A stretch of DNA of 64,000 nt, from assembly GCF_031583025.1 (NCBI RefSeq), contig NZ_CP134062.1, positions 1,550,001 through 1,614,000 on the forward strand, in the 5' to 3' direction. The notes below the pieces were generated by a model. The model did no database searches. It was not told the origin of the DNA and was given only the letters and a program-made list of their open reading frames with translations. Below, one piece after another: positions 13,396 to 21,715 of this stretch. A program made the translations under genes and the position numbers. The DNA comes from Mycobacterium sp. Z3061. GTDB lineage: Bacteria > Actinomycetota > Actinomycetes > Mycobacteriales > Mycobacteriaceae. Every line of letters begins with the position of its first letter. Position 1 is the stretch's first letter.

Positions 13396-14285
13396 CAGCC
13401 GGTGACGGCTCCGGGGTCGGACCCCGCGACGATCGGCACCCGCACGGTGTTGCCCCACTCGGTCCACGAACCGTCGTAGTTGCGCACGCCCGGCTTGCCC
13501 AGCAGATGGGTCAGCACGAACCAGGTGTGGCTGGATCGCTCGCCGATGCGGCAGTAGACGATGGTCTTGTCGTCGGGCTCGAGGAACCCGTACAGCTCGT
13601 CCAATTCCTCGCGGCTGCGGAAGCGCCCGTTCTCATCGGCCGCCTTGCCCCACGGGATGGAGCGCGCGGTGGGGATGTGGCCGGCGCGCAGCGCCCCTTC
13701 TTCGGGGTAGTCGGGCATGTGGGTGCGCTTGCCGGTGTATTCGTCGGGGGAGCGCACGTCGATCAGCGGCTCGCTGCCCAGGGCTTGTAACACGTCGTCC
13801 TTGTAGGCGCGTATCGGTGCGTCGTTGCGCTGTACGACCGGATAGCCGGACGAGGTCCGGTGCGGGACGTCCAGCGTGGTGTCGCGCCGCTCGGACAGCC
13901 AGAGATCGCGTCCACCGTTGAGCAACCGCACATCGGGGTGACCGAACAAGGTGAAGACCCACAACGCGTAGGCCGCCCACCAGTTGCTTTTGTCCCCGTA
14001 GATCACCACGGTGTCATCGCGGGCGATGCCCTTGCTGTCCATCAGCGCGGCGAACTGCTCGCCGTTGATGTAGTCGCGCACGCGCGGGTCATTGAGGTCG
14101 GTGTGCCAGTCGATCTTGACGGCGCCGGGGATGTGGCCGACGTCGTAGAGCAACACGTCCTCGTCGGATTCGACGATCGCCAGACCGGGCGAGCCCAGGT
14201 GGGCGGACAGCCAGTCGGCGGTGACGAGCCGTTCGGGATGGGCGTAGGCCTGCAGGGTGGGGCTGGGATCGGGTGGAAGCGGCAC
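13395..14285 (-). CDS. sseA: Thiosulfate sulfurtransferase (rhodanese) SseA
   Basis: 296 residues, ATG at 14285. It has two rhodanese domains: an inactive N-terminal one and a C-terminal one with the catalytic loop [10 protein letters not shown], Cys at about 245. C-R-x-G-E-R-S/T is the thiosulfate-type active site. Size and sequence match M. tuberculosis SseA (Rv3283). It transfers sulfane sulfur to cyanide in vitro; the physiological acceptor may be the SufE-like protein encoded by the overlapping downstream gene. Its start is 14 bases from the stop of the PNPOx-family gene upstream on the same strand, a gene not found here in M. tuberculosis. Confidence 0.93.
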   Translation of the reverse strand: MPLPPDPSPTLQAYAHPERLVTADWLSAHLGSPGLAIVESDEDVLLYDVGHIPGAVKIDWHTDLNDPRVRDYINGEQFAALMDSKGIARDDTVVIYGDKSNWWAAYALWVFTLFGHPDVRLLNGGRDLWLSERRDTTLDVPHRTSSGYPVVQRNDAPIRAYKDDVLQALGSEPLIDVRSPDEYTGKRTHMPDYPEEGALRAGHIPTARSIPWGKAADENGRFRSREELDELYGFLEPDDKTIVYCRIGERSSHTWFVLTHLLGKPGVRNYDGSWTEWGNTVRVPIVAGSDPGAVTG

Positions 14286-14299
14286 GTTTCAAAGCCTAC

Positions 14300-14788
14300 T
14301 CAGTGCTTGCGCACCACCCGCTCGGCCTGTCCCGGCTTCCAGATGGTGACGTCCAGGTGGCCGTCGCTGACGTGGACCGCCGACGCCCCGGTGAGGTCGA
14401 CGCCGATGAGGTCGAACTCCTGGCCGCGAAGATCCAGGCCTATGTCGTCGAACAATGCGTCGGCGAAGCGCTGATGCTGATCGCCGTAGGGCACCGTGTA
14501 GGCCCGGCCCCACAGCTTCGCGTCGCCGTCGGTGACCTCGGTGTCGACCGTCGCGGTGTGCAGGCACAACCTCGGGTCCCGTTGCAGGTCACGGTATTTC
14601 GTAGTGTCCGGCATGCCGGAGATCCACAGCGTGTCCTCGAATATCCGCGGCTCCATCGGGCTGATCCGCGGGAAGCCGTCTGAGCGAAGCGTGGCCAGCA
14701 TGCACAGGTTGCGCGCGGCGCGATGGCGGCGGCTGAAGGTGGCGGAGATCTGTGGTGCCTGCGCGGTGAATTCGGTCCAGGTAGCCAT
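14300..14788 (-). CDS. Pyridoxamine 5'-phosphate oxidase-family (split-barrel flavin) protein
   Basis: 162 residues, ATG at 14788. The sequence has the split beta-barrel pattern: A-R-N-L-C-M-L-A-T-L-R-S-D-G-F-P-R-I-S-P near the N-terminus, then L-W-I-S-G-M-P-D-T-T-K-Y-R-D-L-Q-R-D-P-R-L-C-L-H-T, typical of FMN- or F420-binding family members that reduce small quinone-like or heme-like ligands. The substrate is not readable. It lies between sseA and the secretion-substrate cassette; in M. tuberculosis sseA directly neighbours maf, so this gene belongs to the locally inserted or variable block. It is divergent from the 14852 gene with 63 bases between starts. Confidence 0.72.
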   Translation of the reverse strand: MATWTEFTAQAPQISATFSRRHRAARNLCMLATLRSDGFPRISPMEPRIFEDTLWISGMPDTTKYRDLQRDPRLCLHTATVDTEVTDGDAKLWGRAYTVPYGDQHQRFADALFDDIGLDLRGQEFDLIGVDLTGASAVHVSDGHLDVTIWKPGQAERVVRKH

Positions 14789-14851
14789 GGTGTGAGGCTA
14801 TGGCGCGGAGGTGAATTGCCGAGCATAGGCCGGTGAATTAACTTCCGCAGA

Positions 14852-15148
14852 ATGGGTGCGGAGCTGCGGGTTGACTTTCCGGAATTGAAGGCCGCGGCCG
14901 CCAGATGGAGTGGCCTGACCAGTGGATTGGCCGCTCCGACGACGCCGTGGCCAGGCCAGCCTTTTCAACCTACGACGGCGGCAGTGGCTGGTGTGCATAC
15001 GGCGCTTGATCTCGCCGCAGCTGCGTTGACGTCCCGGACGACGGCCACAATTGCGCTGGTGGCGACGGGCGCTGACCACTATGACATGAACGAAGCGACC
15101 GCTGCGGGTGAATTCGCGGGGGTGGTGCTTACAACGGCGGAGTTGTAG
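14852..15148 (+). CDS. Small WXG/EspC-like type VII secretion substrate
   Basis: 98 residues predicted as a helix-turn-helix hairpin. Helix 1 spans about 8-27, a Pro-rich turn contains W-P-G (33-35), helix 2 follows from about 41, and Y77-D-M-N-E81 fits the YxxxD/E export signal at the end of helix 2. This is the layout of WXG100 and EspC-type ESX substrates, which are secreted as heterodimers. Its partner is very likely the adjacent 15149 gene, whose TTG start directly follows this TAG stop. The ATG has only a weak ribosome site. The gene sits in the inserted block between sseA and maf and has no counterpart at this place in M. tuberculosis. The choice of ESX system cannot be made from sequence. 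Confidence 0.65.
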   Translation: MGAELRVDFPELKAAAARWSGLTSGLAAPTTPWPGQPFQPTTAAVAGVHTALDLAAAALTSRTTATIALVATGADHYDMNEATAAGEFAGVVLTTAEL

Positions 15149-16339
15149 TTGCTGCCCACCCTTTCGGAGATCAACGCCTGGGACACCCAACATCTCATCG
15201 CGGCGGCACGGCACTGGACCACAGCCGCGGATCAATGGGAATGCGTGTTCCTCCAGGTGCGAAACGAAGCCCACTTCCTGATGTGGCAGGGCGCCGGCGG
15301 TGAAGGGCTGCGACAACGAACCCGGGACGACCTGTCAATCGTCAGCGCTGACGCCGACCAGCTTCGTCAGGCGAGTGCCATCGTCAGGGATGGAGCCGGA
15401 AGTATTGGCGCAGCCCATCGGAGGGTCAGCTACGCGGTCGAGGACGCTCAGAACGCGGGTTTTCACGTCGGTGAAGACCTCTCGGTCACCGACACCCAGA
15501 TCAGCCGCACCGCTACGCAACAGGCTTATCGCCGCACTCAGGCATTGGCTTTCGCGAGCGAGATCCGCCGACGCGCCACCCAACTCATCGGCATCGAACA
15601 GCAAGTGGCTGACAGCATTGCCGCCGCCACAGCGGGAATCGCCACCACGGACTTCCCGAAAACAGGTCATGGCGACACCCCGCGAATCCAAGCGGTCGAC
15701 CAGCGCGGCTTTAAACGAGATCCACCCCCGCCCCCGGGGTCGCCGGGCAATCCGTTCGCGGGGTGGACTGATGAGCAGATGGCTCAGGTGGCAACGGAAA
15801 TCGCGCACGGGCATGCCTGGGATCAGCACTGCACCGATTTCCCCGGGATGACCCGACAAGATCTGAGCCGGTGGATATACGACACGATGAAGGACCCGAG
15901 TACTCGCGTCGCGACGAGCATCAACTCCGGCGGGATTGCGTTGCTCCGGGACGGCAAAGTCGTCTTCATCGATCCCCGCAATCCGGATTACGGGACTGCT
16001 TTCCGACCTAACCCCACGCCCACCAGCAAATGGCGTACTCCCCTGGAATATTTCGAGCAGCAGACCAGACCGTTAAGGCCGATTGGGCCCCCTGCACCGG
16101 GAAGGCTGCCGCCACTGACGCCCGGCGTAATGTCACCACCTCGACCCCTGCCTAAGACCGAACCTCCGGCGGCGCCTAAGTCAGCACCCCCGCCCAGGGC
16201 CGGCGGAGCGCCGCTGCTGCCCGGCGGACCAGCCACGCCGATCGGGCCGCATATCGTGCACCCACCGCACAGCATTCCTCACCACTTGCCGATTCTTGGT
16301 GAAGACGACCCGTGGGAGAATCCTCGGGACTTTGAATAG
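15149..16339 (+). CDS. Large type VII secretion substrate with toxin-like domain
   Basis: 396 residues. Start TTG 15149 immediately follows the upstream stop (TAG-TTG), suggesting coupling. Part 1 (about 1-170) is helical with W46-Q-G48 and Y95-A-V-E-D99, the WXG and YxxxD features of ESX substrates. Part 2 (about 203-305) is a compact domain with H220-G-H-A-W-D-Q-H227 and a beta-hairpin-like stretch G-G-I-A-L-L-R-D-G-K-V-V-F-I-D-P, then Y-G-T-A-F-R-P (about 281-287). Clustered His followed by G..L..G.VV..DP..GTAF recalls nuclease-like polymorphic toxin domains; this is an inference, not a family match. Part 3 (306-396) is Pro-rich and ends acidic (E-D-D-P-W-E-N-P-R-D-F-E). Two paralogous genes that might supply immunity converge on it from 56 bases away. 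It could instead be a non-toxic secreted factor. Confidence 0.6.
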   Translation: MLPTLSEINAWDTQHLIAAARHWTTAADQWECVFLQVRNEAHFLMWQGAGGEGLRQRTRDDLSIVSADADQLRQASAIVRDGAGSIGAAHRRVSYAVEDAQNAGFHVGEDLSVTDTQISRTATQQAYRRTQALAFASEIRRRATQLIGIEQQVADSIAAATAGIATTDFPKTGHGDTPRIQAVDQRGFKRDPPPPPGSPGNPFAGWTDEQMAQVATEIAHGHAWDQHCTDFPGMTRQDLSRWIYDTMKDPSTRVATSINSGGIALLRDGKVVFIDPRNPDYGTAFRPNPTPTSKWRTPLEYFEQQTRPLRPIGPPAPGRLPPLTPGVMSPPRPLPKTEPPAAPKSAPPPRAGGAPLLPGGPATPIGPHIVHPPHSIPHHLPILGEDDPWENPRDFE

Positions 16340-16395
16340 GCTTGTAGCAGTTGACTATTCGTGCCATTGTCACGGTCGAGTGTGCCGGGCGGCGT

Positions 16396-16845
16396 TCAAA
16401 GCCCAGGAGGATACTGGCGACCCTGCTGTTCCAGGCGCACCGCCTTCGCCCACCGTTCACGTTCATCAAATTCCTCCGCGGTCGCGGTGCGACCACCGTT
16501 CAGAAACAGCAGCTTGGCCCGGTCGTGGCCACCGAGCTTGTCGCGGCGCTGCAGGCGGCGCAGCAACCCCAGCGCCTCGGTGTCGGAAAATCCGGTGACG
16601 GTCGCAAAGTCGGAGCCAGCACCGACTAGATCACTGGCCCAGCTGATTTCGGTCAGAAACAGCACTCGCGCCCAGTCCAAGTCGGCCAACGCTTCGTGCT
16701 CTTGAAGGGCGCGATCGAGGCGAACCGAGAGCTCGCCGAACTCGCCCCAGGTCGACAAGCCAAGAACCTGGAATGGGAACGGCGCGTCTGACGCCGACCA
16801 GCCCCACTGCTGCAGAGCCCGCCGGATGAACTCGCGCTCGGTCAA
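16396..16845 (-). CDS. Unknown protein, copy 1 of a tandem pair (possible immunity protein); 5' end disrupted
   Basis: 149 residues if read from TTG 16845. It aligns along its whole length with the neighbouring 16940-17413 protein: shared segments include E-R-E-F-I-R-x-A-L-Q, P-F-P ... V-L-G-L, D-W-A-x-V-L-x-L-T-E, S-W-A-S-x-L-V-G-A-G-x-D-F, A-L-G-L-L-R-x-L-Q-R and a Y-P-P-G-L C-terminus. Upstream, an ATG at 16873 encodes M-T-T-P-A-E-L-V-A-V, matching copy 2's N-terminus, but in another frame. Compared with copy 2, 11 bases are missing just after it, so the old start is now out of frame. The gene either uses TTG 16845 or is impaired. No recognised family. It is small, soluble and mildly acidic in the N-terminal half. 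It converges on the toxin-like gene, 56 bases between stops. Confidence 0.6.
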   Translation of the reverse strand: MTEREFIRRALQQWGWSASDAPFPFQVLGLSTWGEFGELSVRLDRALQEHEALADLDWARVLFLTEISWASDLVGAGSDFATVTGFSDTEALGLLRRLQRRDKLGGHDRAKLLFLNGGRTATAEEFDERERWAKAVRLEQQGRQYPPGL

Positions 16846-16939
16846 CTGCTACCAACTCAGCAGGAGTTGTCATCGCCTCGACACTACGGGCGATGCGCCA
16901 CCAGGAAAACTCAGCTCCGGGCCCCGTCCAGTGCAGCGT

Positions 16940-17413
16940 TCACAGGCCAGGGGGATATCGGCGGCCCCGTTGCTCCTCGATGATCTTCTCGCTCTCGTGT
17001 TTCCATTGTTCGACCGGGCGATGGCGGCCGCGACCCGGGAACAGGGCATCGGCGTACTTCATGCCGCCAACCTTGCGCTGCAGGCCCCGCAGCAAGCCCA
17101 GCGCCTGGGCGTCGGTGAACTCGCTAACGGTCGAGAAGTCGAGGCCCGCGCCGACAAGACTACTGGCCCAAGAACATTCAGTGAGATAGAGGACAAGCGC
17201 CCAGTCCCGAACCGACAGCGACCGGCGCCCGATGACGGCTTGCGCAAGCCGGTCGGTAAGTTCGTCGAACTCGCTCCATTCATACAAACCCAAGACATGG
17301 ATGGGAAAGGGCTTCCATGCGGCCGCGTTTTGCCATTCCTGCAGAGCCTGCCGAATGAACTCGCGCTCGCGTTCGGTCAGTTCGACGGCTACCAACTCAG
17401 CAGAATTCGTCAT
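16940..17413 (-). CDS. Unknown protein, copy 2 of a tandem pair (possible immunity protein)
   Basis: 157 residues from ATG 17413: M-T-N-S-A-E-L-V-A-V-E-L-T-E-R-E-R-E-F-I. It is the intact member of the pair; copy 1 begins downstream on the same strand. No signal peptide or membrane helix, so it should be cytoplasmic. The conserved Trp-rich core (E-W; S-E-F-D-E-L; C-S-W-A-S) and the Y-P-P-G-L end are shared by both copies. Immunity to the neighbouring secreted protein is the leading idea, since tandem duplicated small genes often accompany polymorphic toxins, but convergent orientation is unusual for such a pair and no family match supports it. The start lies 27 bases after the maf stop, so it may be transcribed with accD5-accE5-maf. 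Confidence 0.62.
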   Translation of the reverse strand: MTNSAELVAVELTEREREFIRQALQEWQNAAAWKPFPIHVLGLYEWSEFDELTDRLAQAVIGRRSLSVRDWALVLYLTECSWASSLVGAGLDFSTVSEFTDAQALGLLRGLQRKVGGMKYADALFPGRGRHRPVEQWKHESEKIIEEQRGRRYPPGL

Positions 17414-17440
17414 CGCGTCGATCGTACGGCCGTACTCACG

Positions 17441-18082
17441 TCAACCGACGTTTCCCGTCCACAGGTCGGCCACCGACAACCCGCACCGCAGCAGCAGAGC
17501 GCGCAGCAGCGGCAGGCTCACGCCGATCACGGTCGACGGATCGCCGCCGACACCGTCGATGAACCACCCGCCCAGCCCGTCCAGGGTGAACGCGCCGGCG
17601 ACCCGCAACGGCTCGCCGCTGGCCAGGTAAGCCTCCAGGTCGGAATCCGCCGGAGTGCCGAAATGCACTGTGGTGATTGATGTTTCGGCTTCCACGCGGA
17701 CGACGGCGTGGTCCCGCAGCTGAATCAGGCAGTGTCCGGTGTGCAACCGCCCGGTGCGCCCGGCCATCGCCCGCCACTGCCGGCGTGCGTCGTCGGTCGA
17801 GACCGGCTTGCCGCACAGCCGGCCGTCCAGATAGAGCATCGAATCGCAGCCGAGGACGACGCAGTCGGCGGTCACCTCGCGCTCCTTGAGTGTGGCCGTC
17901 ACGTGTTCGGCCTTGGCGCGCGCCAGCGCGCGGACCACCTCGTCGGCAGCGGCGCGGGGCCCCAGCGCCGCGATCAGCGCGTCCTCGTCGATGCCGGAGA
18001 CGCGCACCAGCGGGTCGACGCCGGCCTGACGCAGCACTTTGAGCCGGCCGGCCGAGGCCGACCCGAGCACCAGCCGCGTCAT
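17441..18082 (-). CDS. maf: Maf/Ham1-like nucleotide pyrophosphatase (Rv3282-like)
   Basis: 213 residues. ATG 18082 is chosen for the Maf start [13 protein letters not shown], with the conserved S-x-S-x-R phosphate-binding motif; it overlaps the accE5 stop by four bases (ATGA). V-L-G-C-D-S-M is the conserved D-S/T segment and G-K-P is also present. Maf proteins hydrolyse non-canonical or modified nucleoside triphosphates, and some members halt septation. It corresponds to Rv3282 and is the third gene of accD5-accE5-maf. Confidence 0.9.
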   Translation of the reverse strand: MTRLVLGSASAGRLKVLRQAGVDPLVRVSGIDEDALIAALGPRAAADEVVRALARAKAEHVTATLKEREVTADCVVLGCDSMLYLDGRLCGKPVSTDDARRQWRAMAGRTGRLHTGHCLIQLRDHAVVRVEAETSITTVHFGTPADSDLEAYLASGEPLRVAGAFTLDGLGGWFIDGVGGDPSTVIGVSLPLLRALLLRCGLSVADLWTGNVG

Positions 18083-18342
18083 TGGCGCATGTGTGTCATT
18101 TCCTGCAGGGTGATGCGCTGCCAGCTGTAGACCGGGTAGCGCAACTTGTCCACCGGCAGGCCCCACCGAGACGGCTCGGGCGGAGCCGGCTCCGGCGCGT
18201 GGCCGATGGTGCCCAGGACGGCGACCAGAGCGGCCAGCTCCTGGTCGGTCGGGTGCCCCCGGAGCACTTGGATGTGCGGCTCGTGCGGGTGCGGTGCCTG
18301 CGCCTCCACGGCTTCGCTCACGTCGCTCACGTCGTCGCTCAC
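18079..18342 (-). CDS. accE5: Acyl-CoA carboxylase epsilon subunit AccE5
   Basis: 87 residues from GTG 18342, overlapping the accD5 stop (GTGA). The N-terminal half is disordered and acidic ([12 protein letters not shown]), followed by a short helix [20 protein letters not shown] and a C-terminal W-G-L-P ... W-Q-R. This is the layout of M. tuberculosis AccE5 (Rv3281), which stimulates the AccA3-AccD5 propionyl-/acetyl-CoA carboxylase and is needed for full complex assembly. The gene is shorter than Rv3281 because the disordered segment is reduced. Overlaps on both sides indicate coupled translation with accD5 and maf. Confidence 0.88.
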   Translation of the reverse strand: MSDDVSDVSEAVEAQAPHPHEPHIQVLRGHPTDQELAALVAVLGTIGHAPEPAPPEPSRWGLPVDKLRYPVYSWQRITLQEMTHMRQ

Positions 18343-19979
18343 AGCGGAATGTTCCCATGCTTCTTCGGCGGCAGCACTGCGATCTTGCGTTCCAGCAAGC
18401 GCAGCGCCGTCCCGATGTAACCGCGGGTGTGCGACGGCGGGATCACCGCGTCGACGTATCCGCGCTCGGCTGCGATATAGGGATTGACCAGCGTGTCCTC
18501 GTACTCCTGCTGCAACTCCAGCCGCAGCGCGTCGACGTCCTCGCCGTTCTTCGCCGCTTCGGCCAGCTTCTGCCGGTAGACGAAGCCGACGGCACCCGAG
18601 GCGCCCATCACCGCGATCTGCGCGGTCGGCCACGCCAGGTTCACGTCGCAACCCATGTCCTTGGAACCCATGACGCAGTAGGCGCCGCCGTAGGCCTTGC
18701 GGGTGATGACGGTGATCTTCGGGACGGTCGCCTCGCCGTAGGCGTACAGCAGCTTGGCGCCGCGGCGGATGATGCCGTTGTATTCCTGGCCGGTTCCCGG
18801 CAGGAAGCCCGGCACGTCCACCAGCATGACGATCGGGATGTTGAAGCAGTCGCAGGTCCGGACGAACCGGGCGGCCTTCTCCGAGGCGTTGATGTCCAGG
18901 CAGCCCGCGAACTGGGTGGGCTGGTTGGCCACCAGCCCGACCGGCCGGCCGTCGATGCGGCCGAACCCGACAACGATGTTCTGCGCGTAACCCGCCTGGA
19001 TCTCCAGGAATTCGTCGTCGTCGAGGATGCGGGTGATCACTTCGTGGATGTCGTAGGGCTGATTGGGCGAGTCCGGGATCAGCGTGTCCAGTTCGATGTC
19101 CTCGTCGGTGAGGTTGTCTTCGATCGCGCCGACGGGCACCGGGAACGGCTCACGCGGGGCGTCGGTGGCGTTGTTGGGCGGCAGGTAGCTCAGCAGGTCC
19201 CGTACCCAGTCGAAGGCATCCTGTTCCCCGGACGCGACATAGTGCAGCGTGCCCGACTTGGCCATGTGGGTGTGGGCGCCACCGAGTTCCTCCATGGTGA
19301 CGTCCTCGCCGGTGACGGTCTTGATGACGTCGGGCCCGGTGATGAACATCTGGCTGGTCTGGTCGACCATGATCACGAAGTCGGTCAGCGCGGGGGAGTA
19401 GACGTGCCCGCCGGCCGCGGCGCCCATGATCAGCGAGATCTGCGGGATGACGCCGGACGCCAGGATGTTGTTGCGGAAGATCCGGCTGTACAGGCCCAGG
19501 GAGACGACGCCTTCCTGGATGCGGGCGCCGGCGCCGTCGTTGATGCCGATCAGGGGCCGGCCCGTCTTGATGGCCAGGTCCTGCACCTTGACGATCTTCT
19601 CGCCGTAGACCTCACCCAGGCTGCCGCCGAACACGGTGGCGTCCTGGCTGAAGATGCACACGTCGCGCCCGTCGATGGTGCCGTAACCGGTGACCACACC
19701 GTCGCCGACCGGACGGTTCTTCTCCAGGCCGAAGTTGGTGCTGCGGTGCTTGGCCAACGCGTCCAGCTCGACGAACGAGTCCTCGTCGAGCAGCGCGGTG
19801 ATGCGCTCGCGGGCCGTCAGCTTGCCCTTGGCATGCACCTTGTCGACGGCGGCTTCACCGACCGGATGCAGCGACTCTTCCCGGCGCTTGTGCAGTTCGG
19901 CGAGCTTGCCCGCCGTCGTGTGGATGTCGATGGTGTGCTCGGCAGCGGGTTCCGCCGTGTGGTCCGCAACGCTTGTCAT
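18339..19979 (-). CDS. accD5: Acyl-CoA (propionyl-CoA) carboxylase beta subunit AccD5
   Basis: 546 residues, ATG at 19979. Both crotonase-fold halves of carboxyltransferases are visible: N-terminal [11 protein letters not shown] and G-A-R-I-Q-E-G-V with the G-G-H-V-Y-S-P-A segment, and C-terminal [14 protein letters not shown] and [10 protein letters not shown]. The C-terminal [14 protein letters not shown] is diagnostic of the mycobacterial PCC beta family. It transfers the carboxyl group from AccA3-biotin mainly to propionyl-CoA, giving methylmalonyl-CoA for methyl-branched lipids. First gene of accD5-accE5-maf. Its promoter faces the KstD-like gene across 64 bases; in M. tuberculosis birA is the neighbour. 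Confidence 0.96.
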   Translation of the reverse strand: MTSVADHTAEPAAEHTIDIHTTAGKLAELHKRREESLHPVGEAAVDKVHAKGKLTARERITALLDEDSFVELDALAKHRSTNFGLEKNRPVGDGVVTGYGTIDGRDVCIFSQDATVFGGSLGEVYGEKIVKVQDLAIKTGRPLIGINDGAGARIQEGVVSLGLYSRIFRNNILASGVIPQISLIMGAAAGGHVYSPALTDFVIMVDQTSQMFITGPDVIKTVTGEDVTMEELGGAHTHMAKSGTLHYVASGEQDAFDWVRDLLSYLPPNNATDAPREPFPVPVGAIEDNLTDEDIELDTLIPDSPNQPYDIHEVITRILDDDEFLEIQAGYAQNIVVGFGRIDGRPVGLVANQPTQFAGCLDINASEKAARFVRTCDCFNIPIVMLVDVPGFLPGTGQEYNGIIRRGAKLLYAYGEATVPKITVITRKAYGGAYCVMGSKDMGCDVNLAWPTAQIAVMGASGAVGFVYRQKLAEAAKNGEDVDALRLELQQEYEDTLVNPYIAAERGYVDAVIPPSHTRGYIGTALRLLERKIAVLPPKKHGNIPL

Positions 19980-20043
19980 GGGAGTCGATGTTATCGGCAG
20001 CCCCCTGCCCGGTCCTTAAGCAGCCCTTAAGTAGTCTCCGGTC

Positions 20044-21612
20044 ATGGGTGGCCCTGGTGCGGTGGACTGGTCAGAGGAGCACGATGTCCTGGTCGCCGGC
20101 TCCGGCGGAGGTGGTGTCACCGGCGCCTACACCGCCGCCCGCGAAGGTCTCGACGTGCTACTCATCGAGGCGACCGACCGGTTCGGAGGCACCACCGCGT
20201 ACTCCGGTGGCGGCGGAGTGTGGTTTCCTTGCAATCCGGTGCTGCAGCGCGCCGGCACAGACGACACCATCGAGGACGCGCTCACCTACTACCACGCGGT
20301 GGTAGGGGACCGGACGCCCCGCGAACTGCAGGAAACCTTCGTCCGCGGCGGCGCCCCGCTGATCGAATACTTGGAGCAGGACCCTGACCTGAAGTTCGTG
20401 CCGCTGCCGTGGCCGGACTATTACGGCAAGGCGCCGAAGGCCCGCCTCGACGGCCAGCGCCACATCGCGGCGAAGCCTCTGAAGGTGGCCGCCGCCCCCG
20501 AGCTGCGCGACGCGATCCGGGGTCCGCTGGATACCGACCGCCTCGGGGCGCCCACCCCGCCCGACTACTACATCGGCGGCCGGGCGCTGATCGCTCGTTT
20601 CCTCAAGGCCATCGGCCAGTACCCCAACGCGTCGCTGCGGCGCGATACCGCGCTCGTCGAACTCGTCGTCACCGACGGCGCCGTTCAGGGCGCCATCGTC
20701 GAGAGCGACGGCACGCGCAGGGCTATCCGCGCCCGTCGCGGCGTGCTGCTGGCCGCCGGCGGTTTCGAGGGCAACGACGAGCTGCGCAGCCGGTACGGCG
20801 TGCCCGGAGTCGCGCGCGACACCATGGGCGGGCCGGGCAGCCTGGGCCAGGCGCTGCAGGCGGGGATCGCGGCGGGTGCGGACACCGACCTGCTGGACCA
20901 GGCGTGGTGGTCGCCGGGCATGAACCATCCCGACGGGCGCTCCGCCTTCGCGTTGTGGTTCACCGGCGGCATCTTCGTCAACCAGGACGGCAACCGGTTC
21001 GTCAACGAGTCCCGGGCCTACGACCGGGCCGGCCGCGAGATCATCGCCCAGTTGCAGGACGGCTCGCTGACCCTGCCCTACTGGATGATCTACGACGACA
21101 AAGAGGGCGAACGGCCGCCGGTCAAGGCCGCCAACGTCTCCATTGTCGAGACGCAGAAGTACGTCGACGCCGGGCTGTGGCACACCGCCGACACGCTCGA
21201 AGAGCTGGCGGTCAGGATCGGTGTGCCCGGCGACCGGTTGGCCGCCACCGTCGCCCGATTCAACGCGTTTGCCGCCGCCGGCGCCGACGAAGATTTCGGC
21301 CGCGGCGACGAGGCCTTCGATCGGGCCTTCTCCCAAGGTGCCTCACCACTGGTGCCCCTGGACACGCCGCCGTTTCACGCCGCGGCGTTCGGTATCTCGG
21401 ATCTGGGCACCAAGGGCGGCTTGCGCACCGATGCCGCCGCGCGGGTGCTCGATACCGCGGGCCGCCCGATTCCCGGCCTGTACGCGGCCGGCAACACGAT
21501 GGCCGCACCCAGCGGCCTTGCATACCCGGGCGGCGGCAACCCGATCGGCACCAGCATGTTGTTCAGTCACCTGGCCGTGCGGGACATGCTTGCCGCGCGG
21601 CCGCCTCGCTAG
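20044..21612 (+). CDS. KstD-like FAD-dependent (3-keto)steroid delta-1-dehydrogenase-family protein
   Basis: 522 residues. The FAD site is near the start: D-V-L-V-A-G-S-G-G-G-G (14-24), then E-A-T-D-R-F-G-G-T-T and a second G-V-L-L-A-A-G-G-F. The end has L-A-Y-P-G-G-G-N-P-I-G, with Tyr494 and Gly498 spaced like Tyr487 and Gly491, the keto-binding and enolisation pair of characterised KstD. These residues support a delta-1-dehydrogenase acting on a steroid-type ketone, but the family also includes related flavoproteins (for example Rv1817-like), so the exact substrate is open. Start ATG 20044 gives a 13-residue lead before the first strand. It is divergent from accD5 and, with the following PE_PGRS gene, forms an insertion between accD5 and birA. 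Confidence 0.78.
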   Translation: MGGPGAVDWSEEHDVLVAGSGGGGVTGAYTAAREGLDVLLIEATDRFGGTTAYSGGGGVWFPCNPVLQRAGTDDTIEDALTYYHAVVGDRTPRELQETFVRGGAPLIEYLEQDPDLKFVPLPWPDYYGKAPKARLDGQRHIAAKPLKVAAAPELRDAIRGPLDTDRLGAPTPPDYYIGGRALIARFLKAIGQYPNASLRRDTALVELVVTDGAVQGAIVESDGTRRAIRARRGVLLAAGGFEGNDELRSRYGVPGVARDTMGGPGSLGQALQAGIAAGADTDLLDQAWWSPGMNHPDGRSAFALWFTGGIFVNQDGNRFVNESRAYDRAGREIIAQLQDGSLTLPYWMIYDDKEGERPPVKAANVSIVETQKYVDAGLWHTADTLEELAVRIGVPGDRLAATVARFNAFAAAGADEDFGRGDEAFDRAFSQGASPLVPLDTPPFHAAAFGISDLGTKGGLRTDAAARVLDTAGRPIPGLYAAGNTMAAPSGLAYPGGGNPIGTSMLFSHLAVRDMLAARPPR

Positions 21613-21715
21613 GTTTGGGCAAACACCGGGTCCGGTACGGCCCGGTTGAGTACGCTTCGGTAGGTCGTATCGGGCTGCGACAGCAAATCGATGGTGGCTT
21701 GCCGAGGGGTATCCG

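Noticed and set aside
16631..16873. Short minus-strand frame starting M-T-T-P-A-E-L-V
   Set aside because: Only its first ten codons are homologous; after the 11-base loss it is a frame-shifted remnant of copy 1.
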